Below, one piece after another: positions 1-6,784 of a stretch of DNA of 9,721 bases. Positions within the stretch are counted from its first letter, which is position 1. Each line of letters begins with the position of its first letter. The notes below the pieces were generated by a model. The model did no database searches and was not told where the DNA came from. It saw nothing but the letters and a program-made list of their open reading frames with translations. Source of the stretch: Spirosomataceae bacterium. GTDB lineage: Bacteria > Bacteroidota > Bacteroidia > Cytophagales > Spirosomataceae. The position numbers and the translations under genes are program-made. The DNA is taken from contig JALOLW010000116.1 of the NCBI GenBank assembly GCA_025455795.1, positions 1-9,721 of the forward strand, written 5' to 3'.

Positions 1-25
1 CAATTGTATTTGAAAGTACTGGCTT

Positions 26-469
26 CTATGGCTTTTCGTATTTTTTGGGGGCGTACAAAAACCCAAAGGCTTCGGCACCGTCGCGCACGTGTACTTTGTG
101 GTGTTCGTAGTGGGCGCGCATGATGCGCAGCAGGTAGCGATTGCTGGTTTTGAACTTAATCTTGACGCGGCGGTGTACGATGATGTCGTGAAACACAAAA
201 TAGGCAATGCCGTAAAGCGTGACGCCAATCCCCACGTACATCAACCAACGCAACGCCTCTATTTCCGACCCCACCACAACCAAAACAGTGGCCGTGACCC
301 CAAAAAGTACGCCAAAAAGGTCGTTGGTTTCCCACCAGCCTTTGTGGTGTACATGGTGCGATTCATGCCAATTCCACATCAGGCCGTGCATGATGTACTT
401 GTGCGTAAACCACGCAAATCCTTCCATGAAAAGAAACGTTCCGACGACGATGGCAATATTGAGCAGCAT
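26..469 (-). CDS. crtZ: Beta-carotene hydroxylase, CrtZ type (fatty acid hydroxylase superfamily)
   Basis: This 147-residue membrane protein is predicted to hydroxylate the beta-ionone rings of beta-carotene (via cryptoxanthin to zeaxanthin), using a non-haem di-iron centre and O2. The iron-binding histidine clusters are all visible: HKYIMH (H23, H28), HESHH (H35, H38, H39), HDIIVH (H94, H99) and HYEHH (H120, H123, H124). The C-terminal FGFLYAP (residues 135-141) is typical of CrtZ. Hydrophobic stretches lie near residues 2-20, 52-68 and 75-93. The length is close to that of short bacterial CrtZ proteins. The ATG at 469 starts just before the first membrane segment, so no upstream start is needed. 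No other carotenoid gene is in the window; a partner could lie beyond position 1. The family assignment is firm. The exact substrate (beta-carotene or a related carotenoid) is inferred. Confidence 0.93.
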   Translation of the reverse strand: MLLNIAIVVGTFLFMEGFAWFTHKYIMHGLMWNWHESHHVHHKGWWETNDLFGVLFGVTATVLVVVGSEIEALRWLMYVGIGVTLYGIAYFVFHDIIVHRRVKIKFKTSNRYLLRIMRAHYEHHKVHVRDGAEAFGFLYAPKKYEKP

Positions 470-558
470 ATTGATTGAATACAGTGTTTGACGGTAATAT
501 AACCACTAAAACGACGCCAGGGTTTTGCTATGCACTTATTTTGCTTGATTTTAACAAA

Positions 559-584
559 AGTAGCCTGTGTCTCCACAGGCTACT
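559..584 (-). terminator. Rho-independent terminator of the BlaI/M56 operon
   Basis: There is a perfect 11-bp inverted repeat (AGTAGCCTGTG / CACAGGCTACT) around a 4-nt loop, TCTC. It lies 14 nt past the stop codon of the M56 protease gene. Read on the minus strand, the stem is followed by TTTTGTT, a short U-tract. On the plus strand it is followed by seven A residues, so the likely working direction is minus. It separates the regulator operon from crtZ, which is on the same strand and must then have its own promoter between about 470 and 555. I see no clear TAnnTTTG element there. Confidence 0.85.
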
Positions 585-597
585 AAAAAAATGAGGG

Positions 598-2646
598 TTA
601 TTTTTTGGGAGGGGCGGGTTTGGGCGATGGGGCTGTCGGAGATTTTGGGGTTGTCGCTATGGTTTTAGGGCTTGGAGGGGCGGGAACGGCTTTGGGCGCG
701 GTGGGGGTTTTGAAAGCGCTTCTGGCCTTTTTGGGCAGCGGTGGCGGCGGTGGTGGTGGAAATAGTGCCGCCATCTCCCGCGAATACTTTTGCATTTGCT
801 CCGAATACTTTTCATTCATCCGTTCCAACTGCCGCACTTGTTCTTCCAACTTTTCCACGGGTTGGCGGGCGTTTTGTTCCTCTTGACGCAAGTCGGCCAT
901 CTGCTTGTTGAGTTGCTGCATTTGGGCCTCGTGCTTTTTGATTTGTTCTTCAAACTGCGCCATCTGTTTTTCTATTTGGTCTTCAGTTTGTTTTTTGGCC
1001 ACATTTTGTTGGTGCAAAATCTCGTTACGTTGTTCCAGTGCTTTGCTTCGTTCCTCGTAAAGTTTACTTTTTTTCCAGTCTATCAACTCGCGTTTGCGCT
1101 CCACTTCTCCCACTTTAAACTCGTGCTGCTCCATTTCAAGGCGCAACTCGTTGATTTTTTGAAATTGCGGTTCCATCAAGCGATTCAAGCTATCTATTTT
1201 GCGATTCAAATACACCATTTTCGCTTCGTTTTCATCGCTTATTTCTTCCATTTCTGGGGTAAAAAGTGTATCTCCCAGGCTCATCAAACCTGGTTGCAGC
1301 GCAGTCAGAGCTTCTCCGAGCTGGTTCAAGGCATTGCCAAGTTCTGGCATTGAAGTGTTGAAATTATTTTTTGCATCCAAAATTCCTTCAACCACCGCCC
1401 GTAGCTTAGGGTCAGGAATTTTATCTATCTGAAGTTCGCCTTTTTCGATGCTTTCGATAAATTCTCGAACTTCTTGTAATTCACCATCACCAAGTGGCTT
1501 GCCTTTCCAAGTAGCTTTGTGCAAACTCAAATCTTTATTGAGTTCAATAATAACGTTGGGATTTTGGTGAGCTATTGGCTTTTTTCGGTTCAAAGCCTTG
1601 TTTTTTGCGTTTTTGTTTTTTTCGATTTTGTCTTCTTGAATCGCATACACCGACACGCCTGCCAGCAGCAAAACAACCAAAAACAGGGCGTTGGAATTGA
1701 AACGACGGGCGGGCTTTTCGGCCATGCCCAGTACACGTTTGACCCGCGAGAGCAACGCGCCTTTTTGAGAAGCAAAAGCCATCGCCAACAACGGTGCTTG
1801 CCGATACGACTCTACTTCGGTCAACGCTTGGGCAAAAGCGAGTTTGTCGCCGCACACTTCTACGGCTACGTCGTCGCAGCAATGCTCACGCTCGGTGCGT
1901 ACACGGGCTGAAAGCCACCACAACGCAGGATGAAAGAAATAAACCACCTCGACCAGCGATTGGAGGAGATTGACCAAATAATCAAAACGCTTTACGTGCG
2001 CCAACTCATGCGCCAAAATCGCCTCTATCTGCTTGGTAGTCAAGCCTGTCGCCAGTCCTACGGGCAATAAAACCACTGGACGAATAAAGCCCACCACCAT
2101 CGGCGTACTGACCTTAACCGATTCAAACAGATGGACGGTCTGACGAATACGCAACACATCGGCGATTTTTTTGAACAACGCTTGTACACGCGCCTCGGTC
2201 AGTTGGATACCTTCGGCTTTGAGCTGCTGCACATATACCCAGCTACCTACCAAGCGAATCAACAGTACCGATGCCCCAATCACCCAAAACAACACGATGC
2301 TGTCTAAATGTGTTTGCAAAAACCACAACGCTTGCTTGTACCACGGCATAGCGGCCACGGGGCGGAGCGTGGTGAGCAGTTGGGCGGGGAATTGGTTGGC
2401 TCTTTCACCTACAATAGTCTGTACCATAGGCTGATAGTGGAGAATAAATGTGCCCACAGAAGCCGCCACTTGGAGCAGCAACGCGCCGATACCCGTCCAG
2501 TACCGCGCACGGCTCGACCCGCGACGCAACAAAAACAACACAACAGCAGCCACGGCTGCTATCAAAAAACCCTGCCAAACGGCATGAAGGAGTGTCCACC
2601 CAAAAGCCGACACGAAGGATTCGGAGATAAATGAGAACGTTTTCAT
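598..2646 (-). CDS. BlaR1/MecR1-like M56 membrane metalloprotease with a coiled-coil, proline-rich C-terminus
   Basis: This 682-residue protein is a predicted membrane zinc protease that signals to the co-encoded BlaI-family repressor. Membrane segments are visible near 18-40, 52-70, 116-137 and 318-336. The M56 zinc motif HELAH is at H213-H217. The downstream RTEREHCCDD (250-259) supplies the likely third ligand, E254, and carries the family's CDD signature. In BlaR1/MecR1 the last membrane helix is followed by a penicillin-binding sensor domain. Here residues 340-480 are unrecognised, 480-629 form a long charged coiled coil rich in Q, E and K, and 630-682 are proline-rich, starting with seven consecutive prolines. 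I see no SxxK or KTG penicillin-binding motifs in the C-terminal part. By family topology this tail would lie in the periplasm. The start codon overlaps the BlaI stop (ATGA), implying translational coupling. The M56 class is secure; the signal sensed is unknown, and a beta-lactam sensor role is not supported. Confidence 0.9.
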   Translation of the reverse strand: MKTFSFISESFVSAFGWTLLHAVWQGFLIAAVAAVVLFLLRRGSSRARYWTGIGALLLQVAASVGTFILHYQPMVQTIVGERANQFPAQLLTTLRPVAAMPWYKQALWFLQTHLDSIVLFWVIGASVLLIRLVGSWVYVQQLKAEGIQLTEARVQALFKKIADVLRIRQTVHLFESVKVSTPMVVGFIRPVVLLPVGLATGLTTKQIEAILAHELAHVKRFDYLVNLLQSLVEVVYFFHPALWWLSARVRTEREHCCDDVAVEVCGDKLAFAQALTEVESYRQAPLLAMAFASQKGALLSRVKRVLGMAEKPARRFNSNALFLVVLLLAGVSVYAIQEDKIEKNKNAKNKALNRKKPIAHQNPNVIIELNKDLSLHKATWKGKPLGDGELQEVREFIESIEKGELQIDKIPDPKLRAVVEGILDAKNNFNTSMPELGNALNQLGEALTALQPGLMSLGDTLFTPEMEEISDENEAKMVYLNRKIDSLNRLMEPQFQKINELRLEMEQHEFKVGEVERKRELIDWKKSKLYEERSKALEQRNEILHQQNVAKKQTEDQIEKQMAQFEEQIKKHEAQMQQLNKQMADLRQEEQNARQPVEKLEEQVRQLERMNEKYSEQMQKYSREMAALFPPPPPPPLPKKARSAFKTPTAPKAVPAPPSPKTIATTPKSPTAPSPKPAPPKK

Positions 2647-3011
2647 GGCTGTTTTTCGATTTGGTTTAAAAGTTCACGAATTTGGTTGAGTTCTTCGGGG
2701 GTGGTTTTGTGGTTGCCGAGGGCTTGCATCACCAGCCTACTCGCCGACCCGCGAAAGGCCGTGTCCAGAAACCGCCCAAGCAGCGTACTTTGGACTTCTT
2801 CTTCGGCTACGTTGGGCTCGTACACGTGCGAGCGGGCATCCTCAACACGGGTGAGCAGCGATTTGTCGTGCATGATTTGCATGAGCTTGAGCGTAGTGGT
2901 GTAGCCTACGTCTTTGTTTTCGGCAAGCCGCTCATTGACTTGCCGCACGGTGCTGGGGCCTTGCTCCCAAAGCACTTGCAAGATTTCGAGTTCAGAATCG
3001 GTTGGTTTCAT
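2643..3011 (-). CDS. BlaI/MecI/CopY-family transcriptional repressor
   Basis: This 122-residue protein begins MKPTDSELEILQVLWEQGPSTVRQV, closely matching the start of the BlaI/MecI winged-helix family. The DNA-binding domain covers roughly residues 1-75, with the recognition-helix region around DVGYTTTLKLMQIM (34-47). The C-terminal third (about 78-122) is the likely dimerisation helix region. In this family, dimers bind palindromic operators and are cut by the partner M56 protease to relieve repression. Its gene is first in a two-gene operon with that protease, with an overlapping ATGA junction. Three identical palindromic boxes lie just upstream and fit autoregulation. The ATG at 3011 gives the canonical family N-terminus. 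The family assignment is very secure; the regulon beyond its own operon is unknown. Confidence 0.94.
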   Translation of the reverse strand: MKPTDSELEILQVLWEQGPSTVRQVNERLAENKDVGYTTTLKLMQIMHDKSLLTRVEDARSHVYEPNVAEEEVQSTLLGRFLDTAFRGSASRLVMQALGNHKTTPEELNQIRELLNQIEKQP

Positions 3012-3016
3012 AGTTG

Positions 3017-3032
3017 TACGAATGATTTCGTA
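3017..3032. promoter_or_regulatory. Putative BlaI operator 1 (TACGAA-N4-TTCGTA)
   Basis: A 16-bp palindrome has perfect 6-bp arms around TGAT. It lies 5 bp upstream of the BlaI start codon and covers the predicted transcription start and leader. A bound repressor here would block initiation or clearance. Confidence 0.75.
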
Positions 3033-3033
3033 G

Positions 3034-3065
3034 CAAACATATACGAACCATTTCGTAATTACAAA
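3034..3065 (-). promoter_or_regulatory. Bacteroidota-type promoter of the BlaI/M56 operon
   Basis: On the minus strand TATGTTTG (3041-3034) matches the -7 consensus TAnnTTTG. TTTG (3065-3062) lies 20 bp upstream and matches the -33 TTG element within its usual spacing. The predicted start is near 3028, giving a leader of about 17 nt. Operator 2 occupies most of the spacer and operator 1 the start site. Confidence 0.72.
3042..3057. promoter_or_regulatory. Putative BlaI operator 2 (TACGAA-N4-TTCGTA)
   Basis: This copy has perfect 6-bp arms around CCAT and starts 25 bp from operator 1. It fits inside the 20-bp spacer between the -33 and -7 elements, an ideal place for a repressor to exclude RNA polymerase. 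Confidence 0.78.
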
Positions 3066-3071
3066 TATTTC

Positions 3072-3087
3072 TACGAATATTTTCGTA
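3072..3087. promoter_or_regulatory. Putative BlaI operator 3 (TACGAA-N4-TTCGTA)
   Basis: This third copy has perfect 6-bp arms around TATT and starts 30 bp from operator 2. It lies just upstream of the BlaI -33 element and about 45 bp upstream of the -7 element of the divergent B12 promoter. It could affect either promoter; which one is not decidable by eye. Confidence 0.75.
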
Positions 3088-3132
3088 GATTTAAAAAAAA
3101 CGTGGATTTTCGCGTAATTTCGTTCTTCTTTC

Positions 3133-3140
3133 TACCTTTG
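3133..3140 (+). promoter_or_regulatory. Promoter -7 element of the btuB-btuG transcript
   Basis: TACCTTTG is a perfect match to the Bacteroidota -7 consensus TAnnTTTG. It ends 5 nt before the 5' arm of riboswitch helix P1 at 3146, so the transcript would start almost exactly at the riboswitch. I could not find a good -33 TTG at the expected distance, so the promoter may be weak or may need an activator. Confidence 0.62.
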
Positions 3141-3145
3141 TAAAA

Positions 3146-3467
3146 GTTTTGGGTGTTTTGTAGAGATTCACTTTTCTACCATCACTTAATAGGGAATCCC
3201 GTGCGAATCGGGAGCTGTCCCCGCAACTGTAAGTTCTTTCAAAAACCGCGCAAGATGTAAAATGAGCGAATGAATGGATGAGTAAATAAACCGTCCATTT
3301 TAAGGCCATTTTATATTTTACTTCAAAGCCACTGAGGAAGTATTTGTGATTAATTAAGTGGTGATTTAGTGATTATTTTTCAATCACAAATTACCCAACC
3401 ACAAATCACTAAATACACTTGGGAAGGTACAAGCGCGGTAGAACAAGTCAGGAGACCTGCCCAAAAC
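3146..3467 (+). ncRNA. Cobalamin (B12) riboswitch, long form
   Basis: The conserved B12-box parts appear in order: AGGGAATCCCGTGCGAA (3191-3207), CCCCGCAACTGTAA (3219-3232), GCCACTG (3328-3334), GGGAAGG (3421-3427) and AGTCAGGAGACCTGCC (3447-3462). A closing helix P1 pairs GTTTTGGG (3146-3153) with CCCAAAAC (3460-3467). Bound adenosylcobalamin normally shuts off the downstream gene, here the btuB receptor. At about 320 nt it is longer than the usual aptamer of roughly 200 nt. The extra length lies in two A/T-rich arms: one about 3256-3322, closed by GTAAAAT / ATTTTAC, and one between GCCACTG and GGGAAGG (about 3338-3420), whose halves are long imperfect inverted repeats. No terminator-like U-tract follows, so translational control is the more likely mode. 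Confidence 0.93.
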
Positions 3468-3545
3468 CATTCTTGGCGATGCTGTACGGAGGATGCACGC
3501 CCGTCGAGCGGTAGAGTTCCTGTTTACTTTTACGATTTTACGCAT

Positions 3546-5453
3546 TTGCGAATCACGCTGTTTGCATTGCTTTTGTGGCCAATGTCTCCGCTTTTTGCCC
3601 AGCGCGACTCTACGCGCGCTTTGCAGGCGGTGACTGTGCGCGGCTACACCCCTGAGCGATTTATGGGCGGGCTAAAAGTTCAACGTGCCGATTCGGCACT
3701 GCTTCAAACGTATAAATTTCAGACGTTGGCGGAGTTTTTGGCGACACAGGCACCGTTTCAGCTCAAAAGCTATGGCACAGGCCAACTCACCACGGTAGGA
3801 CTGCGCGGTGCGTCGTCGAGTCATACGGCGGTGCTGTGGAACGGGGTCAATATCAACTTGCCGTTTTCATCTCTGACTGATTTTTCGACCATCCCGTTGG
3901 CGGGTTTTGAGCAGCTTTCTATTCAATACGGCTCGTCGGCGAGTGTGGTAGGAACAGATGCCGTCGGTGGGAGTATTTTATTAAACTCTGCCCCTTCGTT
4001 GGCTTCCAATACTTCCTCGGTGCAGTTGGGTCAAAGAGTGGCTTCTTTTCAAAATTATCAAACTCAACTTACCGCCCGTTTTGCCCAAAAACTGAACAAA
4101 AACTGGCAACTGAGCGGTAAAACAGCCTTGTACGGTGGTCAGCTCAACAATCGGCTTCCTTATACCGAGCGGCGGGGTTTTTTGGTCGAGCCGTCTGAAA
4201 CTGCCCAAAAAGGACTCATCCAAGACCTGTATTTTCGGCATCAAAATCACCAACAAGTATCGCTCAACGTTTGGCTTAGTGACAATCACCTCGCGCTTGC
4301 CCCCACCGACCCCGTAAGCCGCGAAATCACACAGACAAAATCGTACCGTTTTTTGAGCAATTACGAATTGGGTCGCACCACGCTCCGCGCGGGCTTTGTG
4401 CGCGACGTGATTGACTACGGCAAAGGCCCCACGTTTGAAACCGACCCTTATCATTCCGAAACCAACCGCTTGATTTTGAGGGGCGAGCATGAGTTTTCGT
4501 TCAAAAAACTCACAACCAGAATCGGTAGTGAGTGGGTTCATTTTCGCACCCGCGTGGATGATTACGACCGTGCACTCATTACCGAAAATCGCGCCGATTT
4601 TTATGCCCTTACCCGCTACCAACTCAGCCCGCGTTGGCTGTGGTCATTCAACTTGCGGCAGGCGTTTGTGACCAACTATGACCCGCCACTCGCGCCCTCA
4701 CTCGGAACAGAGTATCGGCTTATCAACCACACAAACCAACAAATTCTACTCAAAGCCAACGTAGCGCGCAGCTATCGTGTCCCTACGCTCAACGAGCGGT
4801 ATTGGCGCAACTTGGGCAATCCCGACATTCGCCCTGAACATGGTTTTGGGCAGGAAGCAGGCATCGAAATCAAGCAAATCATCTCCCCACAGCTCCAAGC
4901 AACGGGCAGCATCACGGCTTTTCACAACCGCATGGACGACTGGACGTATTGGAATCCTGCCCGTGGATACAGGGTCGAAAACTTGCAGTTGGTGGTGGCG
5001 CGGGGGCTGGAAGTGCAGGGCAGTTTGAACTATAAAACCACCCATATCAACGCGGGGCTTTTTGTGCAGTATGCCCTCACGCGCAGTTCGCAAGAGCGCG
5101 TCTATGACGCTACGGCCATCGAAGTAGTGGGCAAACAGTTGATTTACTTGCCGTTGCATACGGGTTCGGCCAATGCCTTTGTGGAATTTAAGCCCGTAAA
5201 ATTTTTAAAACCCATCCGATGCACAATGACATGGCAAGGCAGCAGCCGACGCTACTACACATTCGACAACAGCAAATTTCTAAGAGGTTATCAACTCGTG
5301 GGGGCGATTATCGAATCGGGTTGGCAAGTAGGGCGTTTGAGTGGTAGAGTCGTTTTGCAAGCCGATAATATTTTTGATGCGCTCTATCTCAACGTCAAAC
5401 GCAACGCCATGCCAGGACGAAATTTTGCGGCAAATCTCATTTTTCAAATCTAA
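3546..5453 (+). CDS. btuB: TonB-dependent outer-membrane receptor for vitamin B12/corrinoids (BtuB-like), TTG start
   Basis: This protein is predicted to import cobalamin across the outer membrane using TonB energy. From the chosen TTG start it has 635 residues. Residues 1-18 form a signal peptide (MRITLFALLLWPMSPLFA, cleavage before Q19). A TonB box, LQAVTVRG, is at 26-33. The plug domain runs to about residue 155, with the family's GLRGASSSHTAVLWNGVNIN and YGSSASVVGTDAVGGSI stretches. The rest is a beta-barrel ending in MPGRNFAANLIFQI. It lacks the N-terminal carboxypeptidase-like domain of SusC proteins. Start choice: a longer in-frame reading from GTG 3369 would translate the riboswitch and bury the signal peptide, while the ATG at 3582 would remove most of it. 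TTG 3546 places M-R directly before the hydrophobic core. B12 specificity is inferred from the riboswitch and the BtuG-like neighbour; the family itself is certain. Confidence 0.9.
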   Translation: MRITLFALLLWPMSPLFAQRDSTRALQAVTVRGYTPERFMGGLKVQRADSALLQTYKFQTLAEFLATQAPFQLKSYGTGQLTTVGLRGASSSHTAVLWNGVNINLPFSSLTDFSTIPLAGFEQLSIQYGSSASVVGTDAVGGSILLNSAPSLASNTSSVQLGQRVASFQNYQTQLTARFAQKLNKNWQLSGKTALYGGQLNNRLPYTERRGFLVEPSETAQKGLIQDLYFRHQNHQQVSLNVWLSDNHLALAPTDPVSREITQTKSYRFLSNYELGRTTLRAGFVRDVIDYGKGPTFETDPYHSETNRLILRGEHEFSFKKLTTRIGSEWVHFRTRVDDYDRALITENRADFYALTRYQLSPRWLWSFNLRQAFVTNYDPPLAPSLGTEYRLINHTNQQILLKANVARSYRVPTLNERYWRNLGNPDIRPEHGFGQEAGIEIKQIISPQLQATGSITAFHNRMDDWTYWNPARGYRVENLQLVVARGLEVQGSLNYKTTHINAGLFVQYALTRSSQERVYDATAIEVVGKQLIYLPLHTGSANAFVEFKPVKFLKPIRCTMTWQGSSRRYYTFDNSKFLRGYQLVGAIIESGWQVGRLSGRVVLQADNIFDALYLNVKRNAMPGRNFAANLIFQI

Positions 5454-5489
5454 ATATCTCATTATCAAATTTTTCAACCTTTTACAACT

Positions 5490-6677
5490 ATGCAACTTCT
5501 TTCCACATCTAAAATTGTGAATCAGCTAACCTCACAAGGGTTTAGAACCCTTGCGGGGGTCATTATCGCAGGCGTGAGTGTCCCGCTCGTACCGATTATT
5601 AAAAGGCTTCCAGCCGTTGCAGTTAGTGTGTTTTTGCTAACCGCCTGCAATTCTTCCGTCGAACCCACGCAGCCTTACGACTCGGGAGTGTTGGTCATCA
5701 ATGCGGGCAATTTTTTTGACAACAACGGTTCGCTGTCGTTGGTGACACGCAACACGACCACAGTCAGTACCGATATTTTTATGAAAGAAAATATGCGGCC
5801 TATCACGGGAGGCATCAGCGGCTACACCGAAACAGGCGAGAAAGGCTTGATTTTGGTGGACAATTCGGGCGCGGGCTTGGACAAAGTCGAAATCGTCAAT
5901 GCCCGTACCATGAAAAGCGTGGCGACACTCGCCGCCCCCGACATTGAAAACCCCCGTGTGGCAGTGGGCATCAGTGCCGATAAAGCCTACGTGACTTGTT
6001 GGGGGGTGACGGGGCAGTTTCCCAATTTTTATGCCAATCCAGGCTACGTGGCCGTCATTGACCTCACGGCCAATCGCGTTGTCAAAAAAATCAATCTACA
6101 AAAAGGGGCAGAAGGTATCATCGTGGTAGGCAGCGAAGCCTTTGTGACAGGTCAAGGTGGCGAGCGGCTTATCCAAATAATTGATACCCAAAAAGATGAA
6201 CTCAAAGCCAACAGTATCAACATTGGTGGTAATGCCAGCACCATGCAGCTAGATGCCAACAACAAAATTTGGACGTTTGTAGGGCGTGAGGCGTTGCGGA
6301 TAGACCCCAACACCAAAGCCATTGAAGCGCGAATTCGGGTAGGTAGCAGCACAACCAAAAGCCCCAGTACGCTCACCATGAGTGCCGACCGCCGCAGTAT
6401 TTACTACAGCTACACTTTTTTTGACGCAGCCGATGGCTTCAAACAAAAAGGCGAGGTTTATCGCTTCAACATCACCGATACGACCATTTCTGACGCTTCG
6501 CCCGTGGTGAGGCGCGTTTTTACGGGTTTGGGCTTCGACCCTACTTCCAATCTCCTCTACGCTGGCTCGACACCAAGTTTTAAGCAAGCGGGTTACGTGA
6601 TTCGCTATCAGCCAGACGGTAGATTGGTGGACTCGGTCAAAGTGGAGATTGCACCCAGTGGGTTTTTCTTTAAGTGA
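5490..6677 (+). CDS. btuG: BtuG-like surface beta-propeller lipoprotein (YncE/DUF5074 type)
   Basis: This 395-residue protein is predicted to capture corrinoids at the cell surface and pass them to the adjacent BtuB. In Bacteroides, BtuG proteins are seven-bladed propeller lipoproteins that cap BtuB and bind B12 very tightly. Propeller-like features include VLVINAGNFFDNNGSLSLV (67-85), GYVAVIDLTANRVVKKINL and GAEGIIVVGSEAFVT, the last resembling the 'P-EGIA...LYV' blade motif of YncE-like proteins. A lipobox, LLTAC, puts the lipidated cysteine at C53. That is too deep for the ATG at 5490 to give a normal lipoprotein signal. GTG 5574 would give a 24-residue leader (n-region with KR, then VAVSVFLL, then TAC) and is a credible real start. 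A hairpin repeat lies between the two starts. It begins 36 nt after btuB and almost certainly shares its riboswitch-controlled transcript. Exact ligand affinity is inferred. Confidence 0.82.
   Translation: MQLLSTSKIVNQLTSQGFRTLAGVIIAGVSVPLVPIIKRLPAVAVSVFLLTACNSSVEPTQPYDSGVLVINAGNFFDNNGSLSLVTRNTTTVSTDIFMKENMRPITGGISGYTETGEKGLILVDNSGAGLDKVEIVNARTMKSVATLAAPDIENPRVAVGISADKAYVTCWGVTGQFPNFYANPGYVAVIDLTANRVVKKINLQKGAEGIIVVGSEAFVTGQGGERLIQIIDTQKDELKANSINIGGNASTMQLDANNKIWTFVGREALRIDPNTKAIEARIRVGSSTTKSPSTLTMSADRRSIYYSYTFFDAADGFKQKGEVYRFNITDTTISDASPVVRRVFTGLGFDPTSNLLYAGSTPSFKQAGYVIRYQPDGRLVDSVKVEIAPSGFFFK
5528..5560. repeat. REP-like hairpin repeat inside the btuG leader
   Basis: CAAGGGTT and AACCCTTG form a perfect 8-bp stem around a TAG loop (5535-5553). 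The pairing continues outward through ACCTC / GGGGGT with one mismatch and one G-T pair. It resembles short G/C-rich palindromes that occur in many copies in Bacteroidota genomes. Whether this one is multicopy cannot be seen here. It lies in the stretch coding for the odd N-terminal extension upstream of the lipoprotein signal. Confidence 0.5.
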
Positions 6678-6784
6678 GTAGCTCTGTAAATAGCTCGAAC
6701 GGAATACTCCTTTTGGATATTTGAAATACGGTCAGTGAGAACAGGCTCAACCTGAATTTTATGACAGTAAGTAAATGTAAAAAA

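Noticed and set aside
89..478. 129-residue plus-strand frame opposite crtZ
   Set aside because: It is antisense to a gene with all expected histidine motifs and has no features of its own.
728..762. Run of GGT/GGC triplets as a possible simple repeat
   Set aside because: It encodes the proline run of the protease tail on the minus strand with mixed CCA/CCG codons, so it is coding rather than a microsatellite.
790..1353. 187-residue plus-strand frame rich in L, F and H
   Set aside because: It is antisense to the coiled-coil region of the M56 protease; Gln/Lys/Glu codons read backward give Leu/Phe, so it is a shadow.
3369..3545. N-terminal extension of btuB from GTG 3369
   Set aside because: It would translate the conserved riboswitch boxes and leave the signal peptide about 60 residues inside the protein.
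3493..3633. Short reading frame from an ATG right after GGAGG, downstream of the riboswitch
   Set aside because: GGAGG abuts the ATG with no spacing, the 46-codon product has no recognisable feature, and it runs out of frame into btuB. It is more likely part of the riboswitch expression platform.
3981..4622. 213-residue open frame on the minus strand inside btuB
   Set aside because: It is opposite a clear TonB-receptor gene and shows no family features; its open length follows from btuB codon use.
6678..6784. Possible terminator after btuG
   Set aside because: Only short pairings such as GGA/TCC and a repeated TAGCTC are visible; no stable stem with a U-tract.
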